Shown here in pieces: positions 37,229 to 48,149 of a stretch of 64,000 nt of DNA. A model generated the notes under the pieces. It was not told the DNA's origin. It searched no databases and saw nothing but the letters and a program-made list of their open reading frames with translations. Position 1 is the stretch's first letter, and every line of letters starts with the position of its first letter. The DNA is from Mesosutterella multiformis. Lineage in GTDB: Bacteria; Pseudomonadota; Gammaproteobacteria; Burkholderiales; Burkholderiaceae_F. A program made the position numbers and the translations under genes. Location: positions 637,886 through 701,885 of the forward strand of contig NZ_BGZJ01000002.1 in assembly GCF_003402575.1 (NCBI RefSeq), written 5' to 3'.

Positions 37229-37594
37229 ATGTCTTCAGAAACTGAGCTGACAAACGCCATCATCAGCATGGTGATTGAGGCCTGGCGGTTCAAGGGCAAC
37301 TATGAGCGGCTGCTTACAGGACTTAAGCCGGCTGAACAGAAACGCTATCTGAATCAATTCAACTGGTACTTCAAAAAGGCGGCTGAGGGACTCGAGTCCG
37401 CGGGGCTTCGGGTCGCGGAATTCCCGGTTGGCATGGCATTTGACCCGGGACTCAAGATTTCCGCCGTGAATCTTGAAGATTTCCAGCCTGGCGACCCGCT
37501 CGTGATCAAGCAGATTCTGGAACCCACGATTCTGGCCTCCGATGACCGCATTGCCCATGTTGGTTCCGTCATTCTGGAGAAAGCCGCCAAATGA
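37229..37594 (+). CDS. GrpE-like partner protein of Hsp70 A (121 aa)
   Basis: I start at the second ATG (37229), 7 bases after GGGGA. It then aligns from its first residues with its paralogues (SSETELTNAIISMVIEAWRF). A helical N-terminal half is followed by FDPGLKISAVNLEDFQPGDP and IKQILEPTILASDDRIAHVG, ending SVILEKAAK. The last part fits the GrpE beta-wing in order and spacing. The stop overlaps the Hsp70 start by ATGA, so both are translated together, as expected for a dedicated nucleotide-exchange factor. Classical GrpE proteins are longer, with a long N-terminal helix pair; this one is short, so the assignment is tentative. Confidence 0.65.
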   Translation: MSSETELTNAIISMVIEAWRFKGNYERLLTGLKPAEQKRYLNQFNWYFKKAAEGLESAGLRVAEFPVGMAFDPGLKISAVNLEDFQPGDPLVIKQILEPTILASDDRIAHVGSVILEKAAK

Positions 37595-40088
37595 GTACGT
37601 ATATTGGAATCGATCTCGGCACGACGAACAGCGCCCTCTGTTCCTATGACGGAGCGGAAACCCGGATCTGGAAGAGCCCTGAACAGAATGACGTGACTCC
37701 GTCCGCCATTTCCTATGACCGCCGCGGAAACCGCCTGGTCGGCCAGCGCGCCTATCAGGCCGCGGCCGCGAACCCCGATAATGCCGCAGTGCTTTTCAAG
37801 CGCCTCATGGGAACCTCAACCCCGATCCATATCCGGGCGCTGGGAAAGGATTTGACGCCTGAGGAGTGCTCCGCGGAGGTGCTGAGAACGCTGTTCAGCT
37901 ACCTTCCGGAAGAAATCCGAAACGCGCCGGATCTCGGCACCGTGATCACGGTGCCCGCGGCCTTCAATCAGATGCAGCGCGACGCGACGACAGAGGCCGC
38001 CCGAATGGCCGGTATCGGCCGCGTGGCGCTGATGCAGGAGCCGGTTGCCGCCGTGATGAGCGTTATGAAGGCTCATCAGATCGATGGCACATTCCTCATT
38101 TATGACCTGGGCGGCGGAACCCTCGATATCGCGATCGCGCAAAGCACCGCGGGCCGCGTGAGTCTTCTCTCGCACGGCGGCATCGCGCTCTGCGGCGGCC
38201 GGGACTTTGATCGCCGCGTGAGGGAAAGCATCGTGAAGCCCTGGCTCACGGCCAACTTTGACCTTCCCGAAGACTTCTCGATTCATCCGAAATACCGCCG
38301 TCTGATGCGGATGGCAGCCCTCGCGGTGGAACGCGCGAAGATTGAGCTCTCAGCGAAAGACTCCGCCACGATCAGCCTCTCTGAAGCGGAGACGCAGTGC
38401 GCCGACGAGTGCGGGAGCGAAATCTATTCGACTGCGATCTGACGCGCGATGATTTCAACCAGCTGATCGCTGACTGCGTTGATAAGTCAATCACGGCGGC
38501 CCGCGAAGCGATCCAGAAGGCCGGGCTTTCGCCGTTTGATATTGAGCGGATCGTGTTCATCGGGGGGCCCACGAACTATAAGCCGCTCCGCGATAAGGTC
38601 TGTCAGGAGCTCGGTGTGGAAGGGAGCACGGAAGTGAACCCGATGACCGCCGTGGCGGAAGGGGCGGCAATCTTCGCTGAGTCCATCGACTGGACCACGA
38701 AGGATAATGCCCGGAAATCCTCGAAAGGCTCTCTTTCCACGGGAGGCGATCTCAAACTCACGCTGAACTACATCGCGAGGACGCCTGAAACGAGTGCCCG
38801 GGTCATGGTGCAGAGCGGGGAGCCGATTCCTCCGGGATGCGAATTCCAGATTGACAGCCTCGATACGGGGTGGACCTCGGGCCGCGTGCCGCTCGCGAAC
38901 GGCGCCTTCATCACGGTGATGCTCCCGAAACCGAACATCAATATTTTCAGTGTTTCGGTTTTTGACGCTGAAGGCAACCCGCTGAAGCTCGCCCAGTCCT
39001 CCATCATGATCACGAGGACCGCGGCCACGATCGAAGCGATCCCGGCCTCCTATTCGATTGGGGTTGAAGTGCTCGATAAGGTCGGCGGGGATCCGTCACT
39101 CGACTTCCTTATCCGTGCCGGTGACCCGCTCCCAAAGAAGGGGAAAAAGGTCTTCAAGGCCGCGCGGACTCTGAAAGCCGGCTCTAACGAGTCCATCAAC
39201 ATCAAGATCTGGGAAGGTGAAATCGAAGACCCGATCACGGATAACCGCCCGATCGGCGTCCTGAAGATCGAGGGCGATGACTTTGAGAACGGGATCATTG
39301 AGACAGGCGCCGATCTGATCTGTGAGTATGAGATCGATGACTCAGGCACCATCCGTCTTGAGGTCTCGGTGCCAAGCGTAAGCGGTGTCTTCTCTGCCGG
39401 CCACAATTTCTACTCCCGCCAGGAAAGCGCCATCAACTACTCGGACGCCGCGGAGCTGGTCGTGAATGACGCTGACAGCACGCTGGAACGCGTGAAGCGG
39501 ATCAGTGACGTGGTGATCGACCCGGAGCTTGACCGTCTGACACGGCGCCTCACCCGGGTCCGCAGCCTGAATCCCGATAAGGCACAGACTGAGGACACGC
39601 AGGAAGCGATGGAAACGGTGCTCGAGTCACGCCGCAAACTCGCCTCTATCCGGAAGGCTCACCTGAAGGAAATCCGCCAGGCTGAGCTTGATGATGAAGT
39701 CCGGGAGTTCAACGACTTCGCCCGCGCTGACGCGAACCCGACCGAAATTCAGTCGTTCGAGTATCAGCAGCAGGCCGCGCAGCGGATTATTGACCGCAAT
39801 GAGCCGGGGTTTGAGGGATGCCTCAGACGGATCCGCTCGAACACCTTCAGGATCCGGTGGCGTGACCCGAAGTACGTGGTCTCGTACTTCCGCTACTACA
39901 CCGATAACCCGCATTGGTACCGCGACAAAGCCCGCTTCCAGGAGCTGCTGAAGCGCGGCTGCGGCAGTATCGCCAATCGGAATTATGACGAGCTGCGGGA
40001 AATTGTCTATGAGCTGAATTCGATCGTATTCCGGGACGGATCGGATGACGCGGATCTTGCTTCAGACGCGAACATTCTCCGCGGCTGA
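37591..40088 (+). pseudogene. long Hsp70-family protein A (about 832 aa; one apparent frame break)
   Basis: The ATPase domain shows YIGIDLGTTNSALCSYDG, TVITVPAAFNQMQRDATT, FLIYDLGGGTLDIAIAQ, GGRDFDRRV and FIGGPTNYKPLRDKV, all Hsp70/actin phosphate and adenosine motifs. A substrate-domain-like region follows (about 370-560). Then comes a helical, charged C-terminal part to residue 832, about 200 residues longer than DnaK and without the EEVD-like tail. The frame breaks once near 38425, where EIYFDCDLTRDDF can be restored with one T. It forms a module with the overlapping GrpE-like gene and is tandemly duplicated at 40637. Confidence 0.9.
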
Positions 40089-40277
40089 AGCATAACGAAA
40101 GATCTGTCATTCGTTACCTGTCTTTTCCTCTGGCGGACTGATGCCCGCCGGAGGTCCGGAGATCGGTCCGGTAAGCCTCGTATCCGGCAATCCGGCCGCG
40201 TCACACCGATAGCGCCGGGGCTATCTCCGCATTATCATTTGTAACCACGAAAACAACCTCAGATCAGGGGAAATTTC

Positions 40278-40640
40278 ATGTCAGAAGCAGAGCTGAAAAA
40301 TTCCATCGTCAGCATGGTGGTCGAGGCCTGGCGTTTCGCCGGCGTCTATCAGCGACTCCGCGTCAAACTCGATTTCGCCGGGCAGAAGCGCGGTGACAGC
40401 CAGTTCCAATGGTTTTTCAAGAAAACGCTGGAAGGACTTGAAGCCGCCGACATGAAAATCGCGGAAATCCCGCTTGGACTCCCCTACGATCCGGGGCTTC
40501 CCGTGACAGCAGTCAATCTCGACGAATTTGAGCCCGATGATCAGCTGATTATTCAGCAGATTCTCGAACCCACAATTCTCGATTCCCAAAACCACATCAC
40601 CCACATCGGTTCCGTGATTCTCGCAAAGGTAAATAAATGA
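40278..40640 (+). CDS. GrpE-like partner protein of Hsp70 B (120 aa)
   Basis: GGGGAAA precedes the ATG. MSEAELKNSIVSMVVEAWRF and the C-terminal YDPGLPVTAVNLDEFEPDDQ, then IQQILEPTILDSQNHITHIG and SVILAKVNK match the paralogues at 33163 and 37229. As in module A the stop overlaps the Hsp70 start (ATGA). The 189 bp between the modules contain no gene, so B may have its own promoter or be read through from A. The exchange-factor role is inferred. Confidence 0.65.
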   Translation: MSEAELKNSIVSMVVEAWRFAGVYQRLRVKLDFAGQKRGDSQFQWFFKKTLEGLEAADMKIAEIPLGLPYDPGLPVTAVNLDEFEPDDQLIIQQILEPTILDSQNHITHIGSVILAKVNK

Positions 40641-43135
40641 GTTATTACATTGGCATTGACCTCGGCACGACTAACAGCGCCATCTGTTCCTATGACGGCA
40701 AAGAAACACGGATCTGGAAGAGCCCCGAACAGAATGACGTCACGCCGTCCGCGATTTCCTACGACCGCCGCGGCAACCGTCTCGTCGGTCAGCGCGCCTA
40801 TCAGGCCGCTGCCGCGAACCCCGATAACGCGGCGGTGTTCTTTAAGCGTCTGATGGGTACCTCAACCCCGATTCATATCAAGGCGCTTGGCAAAGACATG
40901 ACGCCTGAAGAGTGCTCGGCTGAGATTCTGCGGACGCTTTTCGGCTACCTCCCGGAGGAAATCCGCAAGGATCCTGAAACCGGAACCGTGATCACCGTGC
41001 CGGCCGCGTTTAATCAGATGCAGCGTGACGCGACCACTCAGGCCGCGAATATGGCCGGCATCGGCCGTGTCGCCCTCATGCAGGAACCGGTTGCCGCCGT
41101 GATGAGCGTGATGAAAGCGCATAACAGTGACGGCACGTTCCTCATTTATGACCTGGGCGGCGGAACGCTGGATATCGCTATCGCGGAAAGCATCGGGGCC
41201 GCGTGAACCTGCTTTCGCACGGCGGCATCGCGCTTTGCGGCGGCCGCGACTTCGACCGCCGCGTGATGGACAGCGTCGTGAAGCCCTGGCTCATCGAGAA
41301 CTTTGAGCTGCCGGAAGACTTCGCGATTAACACGAAGTACAAGCGCCTGATGCGTATGGCCGCGCTCGCCGCGGAACGCGCGAAGATTGAGCTTTCCGCG
41401 AAAGATACCGCGACGATCAACCTCTCGGAAGCCGAAACCGGGTGCCTCGATGAAAATGGCGACGAAATCTACCTCGACTGCGATCTCACGCGCGACACCT
41501 TTAATCAGCTGATCGCGGACCGCGTCGAGCAGTCGATTCAGGCCGCGCGCGACGCCCTGGAAAAGGCCGGTCTCTCGCCCTTTGATCTGGAACGCATCGT
41601 GTTTGTCGGCGGTCCGACGAACTATAAGCCGGTCCGCGACAAGGTCTGTCAGGAGCTCGGTGTCGAGGGCAGCACGGAAGTGAACCCGATGACCGCCGTC
41701 GCTGAGGGCGCCTCGCTCTTCGCCGAGTCGATCGACTGGAGCTCAAAGGACAACTCCCGGAAGACCTCCCGCGGCCGTCTTGAAGCCGGCGGCGAACTGA
41801 ATCTCACGCTGAACTACATCGCGCGTACGCCTTCCGCGACCGCGAAGGTCATGGTGCAGTCGAAGGACGAGATCCCCGCGGGGTACGAGTTCCAGATTGA
41901 CAGCACGGATACCGGCTGGATTTCCGGCCGCATTCAGCTCACGGCGGGCGCGTCCGTAACGCTCACGCTCCCGAAGCCCGGCCTCAACCTCTTCCGCGTT
42001 TCCGCCTTTGATGCCAGCGGCAGCCCCGTGAAGCTGCTTCAGAACAGCATCATCATTACCCGGACGGCCGCGACTGTGGACGCCATTCCGGCCTCCTACT
42101 CGATCGCCGTTGAGGTGCTGGACCGCCTGGGCGGTGAACCCGCTCTCGACTACCTGATCCGGGCCGGTGAACCGCTTCCGAAGAAGGGCAAAAAGATCTT
42201 CAAGGCCGCGCAGACCCTCAAGGCCGGATCCGATGAGACGCTGAATATCAAGCTCTGGAGGGCGAGATTGAGAACCCGATCACCGATAACCGCCCGATCG
42301 GCGTTCTGAAGATCTCGGGTACGGACTTCTCGTCCTGGGTCATTCCCGCGGGCGCTGATCTCGAGTGCGCGTATGAGATTGAAGACTCCGGAAACATCAA
42401 TCTGGAGGTTTCGGTTCCGAGTATCGGCGGCGTCTTCAATTCCGGCCGCAATTTCTACTCGCGTCAGGAAGGCGCCATCAATTACACGGATGCCGCGGAG
42501 CTGGTTTCAAGCAAGGCGGATGACACGATTGCCCGAGTCCATAAAATCCGCGAAGTGGTGAACGATCCGGAATTGGATGAGATCGCCTCAAAACTCAGCA
42601 GCGCCTCGAAGCTCAACCCCGCCACAGCCCAGGCCGAGGAAACCCAGGAGGCGATGGAGAACGTGCTCGAGGCCCGAAAGCGTCTGGCCGCTATCCGTAA
42701 GGCTCACGAGCGCGATATCCGCCAGTCTGAATTAGACGAGGCCGTGAAATCATTCCGGGACTACCCTCTCAAGTACGCGACTCCCGATGAACGTCAGGCG
42801 TTTGAGTACCAGAGGCAGGCCGCGCAGCGCGCGATCGACAGAAACGAGCCCGGCTTCAAGGCTAACCTTGCCCGGATTCACCAAAGCGCATTCGCGATCC
42901 TGTGGCGTTCTGATCCAGACTTGTGGTGAATATGTTCAAGAACTTCGCTTCAGAGCCTTATCGTTACGCGGATAAAGTCACGTATCACCGGCTGGTTTCC
43001 CAGGGCATGACCTGCATCAGCCAAAACGATATCGATGGTCTTCGTCAGGTCGTCGGCCAGCTCTTCCGGATCTACGCCTGGGATGACGGCGGAGAAGAAA
43101 ATATCGCTTCGATGGCGAACATTCTGAGAGGCTGA
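40637..43135 (+). pseudogene. long Hsp70-family protein B (about 833 aa; three apparent frame breaks)
   Basis: YIGIDLGTTNSAICSYDGKE, FLIYDLGGGTLDIAIAE, GGRDFDRRV and FVGGPTNYKPVRDKV define the Hsp70 ATPase. The whole length follows protein A, including the helical C-terminus ending NIASMANILRG (A ends ASDANILRG). Frame breaks lie near 41195 (GGGGCC run), 42258 (TGGAGG where A has an extra G-type codon) and 42920 (GACTTG). Each is restored by one added base that recovers the A sequence pattern. A terminator follows at 43157. Confidence 0.9.
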
Positions 43136-43156
43136 TAAAACCGCTTCCATAATGTC

Positions 43157-43197
43157 AGACTCCGGATCTCAGAGACGGGATCCGGAGTCTTTTTTTC
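43157..43197 (+). terminator. strong intrinsic terminator of the Hsp70 modules
   Basis: AGACTCCGGATC (43157-43168) pairs with GATCCGGAGTCT (43179-43190) and is followed by a T-run. Confidence 0.95.
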
Positions 43198-43220
43198 TCC
43201 CAAAAGCGCGGACGATTGTG

Positions 43221-43892
43221 TCAGTAACCGTAGAGACTCGAGCGGCGGGATCTTTCCTGCTCTTCCTCAAGCTCATTCTCAAGTTCCTGGGTTCTCCGCC
43301 GCTGCTCATCGAGCTGCCGCTGCATCTCCTCCTCCCTCTCCAGTTCGCGGAGCCTCTCCTCCTCTTGTTCAGCTTCAAACTGAGCCTCAAGCGCTGCCTG
43401 ACGCTCACGCGCTTCTTCCTCCGCTTCCTCCCTGGCCTCTTCTTCAGCCTCTTCCCGCTCCAGTCCGCTTCCTCTTCCGCTTCCCGGCCTCTTTCTCTCT
43501 CTGTTCTTCTTCGTACGACTCATCATCATCTGAATAGGCGCCTCCGGAGCGATACCCTCCTCCGGAATATCCGCATAGTCTTCATCGGAACTGAACACGC
43601 AGCCTTTCATCCAGACGATCAGAAGGATCACGGCAGCGATGAGCCAGAGTTTCCGATGCTTCTTGGCAGCCGGGACTGAAGCGAGGAAAAGAAACCGGGG
43701 AGTCGGGAAGCGGATACCGCCGTTCTGGGCTCCGGTGCCCTGAACGCGGCCTCATCCTCTTCTGTCGGCACATATCGGTTACGAGAAGCGGGATGCCTTT
43801 GAATCCTTCGCCTCCGCGGGTTCGAGACTGGATACGGTTTTTCTGCTCCGGGATGTGTCTGAGCCTGAAGCCGCCCCTTTCCCTTTCCTCAT
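43221..43892 (-). pseudogene. single-pass membrane protein A with acidic coiled coil (about 224 aa; frame breaks)
   Basis: The start ATG at 43892 overlaps the stop of the J-like gene (ATGA). The N-terminal third is hydrophilic (RKGKGAASGSDTSRSRKTVS, ... PTEEDEAAFRAPEPRTAVSA). Next come KKHRKLWLIAAVILLIVWMK, a membrane segment, and a long Glu/Arg/Gln coiled coil (LEREEAEEEAREEAEEEARE, ... LENELEEEQERSRRSSLYGY). Breaks near 43785 and 43680 are each restored by one base. It probably anchors its J-like partner and Hsp70 A at the inner membrane. No family recognised. Confidence 0.6.
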
Positions 43893-44884
43893 GCCGGCGA
43901 TCGACTCAAGATCGTATCGGTAATGCTTTTCAGAACCGGAGAAACGAGAAGCTGGGAAAGAACCCGCCTCACGAGGAGATACCGCCGCGTCAACGCAGTT
44001 CAGGTCCGTCGCGAGATAGTACGCGAGCTTCCGCACCGCCGTGAAAAGGCTTTCTGTCTGACGGCAGGCCTCTCCTTTCGCTGGCGGAACCTCTGCAGCG
44101 GCAGCGTGACGCTGTTCAATTCACTGTCACGCGGTAAAGCATGGTGGCAAAACGCCACGGCGCGTTAAATGACCATTCTGCACTCCGCGGGAATCTGACG
44201 GAGCGCTCCGCGGCGGAATGCCATCTCTTTTTCCGCGAAACTCTGAACCGAGACCTCATAGCTTGAAAGGAGATCATCAATCAGACCGGGAATAATTCCC
44301 GCCTGCTCGCCTTTCGCGGGAAGAGTCCCGTGAGAATCCGCGCTACGCGCCGCGACTGAATGCTGTTAAAACGGGCTTCAATCGCTTTCTGATAGTCCCA
44401 GCGGATCTCTTTCAGCGCTTCGGGGATCCGGTCCGTGTCCTTCACTTCCGGGAAGTGAGCGCGAGACCGGGCACCGTTTACGAGGAGGGCGAGTTCCGCG
44501 ATATCCTGCGACTCAAAGCTTTCCGCTATATCGCGAATGAGAGAGGAAAAGCCCGGTTCATTCGTTTCAGGAAATGAGGGAAGGGCCTGCGCAAGAGCAT
44601 TCGCGCGCGCGATGCCGGAGAGCGCTCTTTAGACCACGCGCAGAGCACGGATCCTTCCGAGAAGCGCCAGGATTTCGTTCGCCTCTTCATCGCTTACGCC
44701 TGGCAGATACCGAAGCTCAGACTCCAGACGCTTTCCCTGGATTTGTGAGAATGGACCGGTATTTCGCTACTTCATCCGGATCCTCTGTCAGGGCTTTTTC
44801 TTCAGCTTTCTCAAGGATTTCAGACCGGGAGCTCGAAGGACTTACTCCCAGATAAACAAACGGATTTTCACGGAACGCGGTCAT
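43889..44884 (-). pseudogene. degenerate J-domain-like protein A (about 331 aa; frame breaks)
   Basis: The start reads MTAFRENPFVYLGVSPSSSR, then SEILEKAEEKALTEDPDEVA and, after one restored base, TNPGKRLESELRYLPGVSDE. NPF-x-x-LGV followed by a helix recalls the first helices of DnaJ J-domains (YYEILGV), but the HPD loop is absent. Downstream GIARANALAQALPSFPETNE and GLIDDLLSSYEVSVQSFAEK match protein B at 47087. The reconstructed lengths agree (about 331 and 333 residues). The stop is coupled to the membrane-protein gene. A role as Hsp70 co-chaperone or scaffold is inferred. Confidence 0.6.
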
Positions 44885-45092
44885 CAGGTTTCTCGGAACT
44901 GAGAAGATCCGGGCATTTTAATAAAAAACCTGTCTCTTTTTCATGAAATGCAGAAAATAACGAAGTTATTTATATTCGTAATTCAGAGTTGATCTGAAAC
45001 CGTTTTACGCTGCCGATCATTGACCACAGGAAACAAAATAAAAAGAGAACCACGACGCAATTAATAGGCTGGCTAATAGCGGAATTTTTGAG
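44885..45092. other. intergenic region between J-like gene A and IS30 copy 2
   Basis: AT-rich, probably containing the - strand promoter of the J-like gene A. It ends with AG, the left copy of the IS30 2-bp duplication. Confidence 0.5.
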
Positions 45093-46197
45093 GGCGAATT
45101 ATCACTTCAAGTGCAAAGCCTGAGAAAAGAATAGTGGCCCATAAAGCTTCCATAATAGAGATTGTCAAGATAACTATAGAGGGAGCTCATGAGCCACTAT
45201 CATCATCTTACTCTTCGGGACAGAGTATTTATTTCGGCTTTAACGATTTCAGGCAAATCCCTGTCTGAAATTGCATGTGCGATTGGGAAAAATGTTTCTA
45301 CGATCTCCCGCGAACTGAAGCGAAACAAGGCTGTATCGGCCCAGGATGGGGCTTCAGCTGCCTATGATCCCTGTGCCGCGCAGGCCCGATATCAGAGACA
45401 GAGAAAGCATTGCGGAAAGAGAAACATTCTGAAGTCTGACTCGTTGCTGACAAGGATTGTCTCAAATCTGCTGGTTAAGAAATTCTGGTCTCCGGAGCAG
45501 ATTCAATACCGTCTCAGAAAGGAGCTGCCGAATCTAAGGATCAGCGCCACGACAATCTACCGAGGAATCAATTCTGGCTTTCTGGATCGCTTTGTGGATG
45601 GCCGAAAGATGTCCCGACACCTGCGACACCACGGTAAAACGCGTCACCGTAAAGGCATGACCGAGAGGCGAGGAAAGATCCAGATCACTCACAGCATTGA
45701 AGAGCGACCCTGGAAGCTCAGAACAGATCTCGCCTGGGGGATTGGGAAGGCGATACCGTCATCGGAAAAAAGGGCGGAGCCTGCCTCACGACTCTGGTCG
45801 ATAGGAAGTCCGGCTTTCTCTGTGGCGGGAAAACCGCTTCCAAGACTGCGGCGATGTGTCTGCCGTAATTGAGAAATCTCTGTCAGATAAGGATCTGCGT
45901 ACGATTACCGTAGATCGCGGAAAAGAATTTTCCTGGGCTGAAAAACTGGAGAAAGATCTCAGAACCAAAGTGTATTTCTGCTTGCCTCATCATCCATGGG
46001 AGAAAGGAAGTAATGAAAATACAAACGGACTTCTTAGAGACTTTTTCCCAAAAGGAATGAGTATCGATAAAATTTCTCAGGCAGAAGTTCAGAAACGGTT
46101 CAATGCTCTGAATTTCAGACCCAGAAAACGTCTCAATTGGAAGTGTCCGGCTGAAGTCTTTTATTCAGTAACTTTGCACTTGATTTGATAATTCACC
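45093..46197 (+). mobile_element. IS30-family element, copy 2 (1105 bp as written)
   Basis: It has the same ends as copy 1 and AG on both flanks (45091-45092 and 46198-46199). It matches the 1107-bp intact copy except for two missing bases: one C in CGACCCCTGG and one C in GCGGCCGATG. It lies between J-like gene A and membrane-protein gene B. Confidence 0.95.
45189..46188 (+). pseudogene. IS30-family transposase, copy 2 (two frame breaks)
   Basis: It begins MSHYHHLTLRDRVFISALTI and ends TLHLI like copy 1. The frame shifts at about 45710 (one C lost) and 45853 (one C lost); otherwise I see no difference from copy 1. With the bases restored the product is the 333-residue transposase. Missing bases in homopolymers suggest a sequencing artefact. 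Confidence 0.93.
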
Positions 46198-46273
46198 AGG
46201 GAAAATAACTTTCACCTGAGGCCTGCCAGGCGGTTTTCTAAGCCGTGATTTCCGCCTGGCCGCATCACCTGAT

Positions 46274-47086
46274 TCAATACTGCGACAGACCCGGATCGGA
46301 GTAAACCGGATTCGGATACTCTTCTTCCACGGGCTGCTGACGTTTCTTTGACCTGCGGCCCTTCGGGAGAAGCTTATTGATTTCCGCCTCAATGGCGGTC
46401 TGATCCTTGTCCACCTGATTCTGAGCCGCTCTCATACTGGATCGGTAATAGCGGAAGCTGGAACAGGTTGAATTAAACCGATGAACCAGATCATTGAAGA
46501 AATCGATCTGGCGGTTGGTAGAAACCTTCGGCTTGATGTAGTCAATCTGATGCTGGAGTTTGAGGCACCAGGCAATTTCTTCCGTGTCGAAGGTGCTCCC
46601 GAGAGAAGATGCCGTTTCCCGATAGACTGGTGCCGGATCAGGTTCCTTTTCCGCGACGGTTTCAGGACGCGGCATCCTGCTCGCAGCGGCGGGGTATCCG
46701 AATTCACCGACGCATCGGTACTCCCTGAAGGTGTCCGCTGAACCAGTTTGGTGGCTGATGTGTCTGACTTTCTGTCATCCGGGGTATCTCCAGCCAGGGA
46801 CGAAACAATGTACAAAAATAAGGCGATGACTCCTATGAAAACCACATTCCAAACACGTGATAAAGCGCAGCAATAAAGGCACCGCACCCTGAAAAAAATC
46901 TGCTGACAAGCCCCGGCTCTGCCCTCCGGCAGAAATTAATTTTTTGCTGCCTGCTGACGACAGCTTAGGTGCAGAGAAACGAGGCGCCAACGTACTCAGC
47001 CCTTGAACCTTTGGCGTCAGGGTTTAGTGACAATGCCGGCAGATCAGAAAGCAAAGTATCCCGGCTCGTCTCGCCATAAATCTCAT
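46274..47086 (-). pseudogene. single-pass membrane protein B (about 270 aa; several frame breaks)
   Basis: The ATG at 47086 directly follows the stop of J-like gene B. A hydrophilic N-terminus (EIYGETSRDTLLSDLPALSL, in a shifted frame) leads to the membrane segment VWNVVFIGVIALFLYIVSSL. A Ser/Thr/Pro-rich stretch follows, then a conserved-looking helical end: IAWCLKLQHQIDYIKPKVST, FFNDLVHRFNSTCSSFRYYR, KDQTAIEAEINKLL. I recall similar WC...FN...YN-x-x-C-x-S-FRY ends in other bacterial J-protein operons but cannot name a family. Probable membrane anchor of J-like protein B. Confidence 0.6.
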
Positions 47087-48087
47087 TTACGCTTTCTGAT
47101 CTGCTTTCACCAGATTTTTCTCTTCCGGGGAAGCTGCGAGCTCCAGGATTCTTTCAAGAATGGCTTTGGAGGCCCTGGGGCAGTGATGCTCGTTATTCAT
47201 TTCCAGAGCGAGATGCCGTATTTCATAGAAGAGGCTGCCGCTAGGTGTATAAGTCTCTCCCTTCAGCGCATGAAATTTATCCAGAATCCCGATCACGGCT
47301 TTCCATCGCCGTACGAGGACTTGAAGCTGCTCCATCAGCGTCACCGCGACGCCAAAAATGGCGCCATCCTCTGCTGCGGGATCTGGGAAACGAGTGAGCC
47401 GGCGGCCGCGCTTTCTGCCTCACTGAATCCCTGCGCCTCGACCTCATAACTATTCATCAGATCATCAAGAAGCGAAGGAAAGACGCCAATCGACACGGCG
47501 GCGGTCCCTGACTTTACGTACGACAGCACCCGATCCAAAGTATCGATAATATCGGCGGTTTTTCGTTCATCCAGGCATTGATTAATGGCCTTGACATAGC
47601 CGCGGCGGATCTCCTGGAGGGCTTCTGAAACCCGGTCCGGATCACTGACCGCCGGGAATGAGCTGACTCTCGGGCTTATTGATCAGCTCCTCCAGCTCTT
47701 CAGTCGTCTGCTGATCGAAACTCCTGGCGGCTTCCCAGATAAGAGACGCCATACCGGCATTGTTCGTTTTGGAAAGCGCGGGAAGCACAGCAATCAGGGC
47801 ATTGCTGCGAGCCACACCGGAAAGCTCCGCCTCAGACCACTTTGGAATCCCTTCAGGGTTTGATTTGATGGCGTCGCAGACCCTCGGGATCACCGCCCCG
47901 TTACCCCGGGAGAAACTGCAGTTTGCCTCCAGCCGCTTTGCTGGATTCGTAAGCACCGCACGGCATTGAGACACAGATCCGGATCCACAGATAGAGATGC
48001 CTCTTCCGCTTTTTCCAGAATTTCTCTTCTTGGGCTCGTCGGCGTAACACCCAGAATAACAAACGGATTTTCAAGCAGTCCTGCCAT
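47087..48087 (-). pseudogene. degenerate J-domain-like protein B (about 333 aa; several frame breaks)
   Basis: AAGGAG precedes the ATG at 48087. MAGLLENPFVILGVTPTSPR, then REILEKAEEASLSVDPDLCL, and (after a frame break near 47950) LTNPAKRLEANCSFSRG repeat the plan of protein A, again without HPD. ELSGVARSNALIAVLPALSK and FPSLLDDLMNSYEVEAQGFS match A. The C-terminal part ends ASKAILERILELAASPEEKN. Breaks lie near 47950, 47640, 47540 and 47345. IS30 copy 3 lies 250 bp upstream. Confidence 0.6.
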
Positions 48088-48149
48088 ATCAAACTCCTTA
48101 GTCAAATACCGAACTGCTCCTCAAATTTATGACTCGTTAAATAAAAAAC

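Noticed and set aside
43221..43600. Simple-sequence or tandem-repeat array (Glu-Ala-Glu-rich region)
   Set aside because: The repeats are imperfect at the DNA level and best explained as an acidic coiled coil in the membrane protein.
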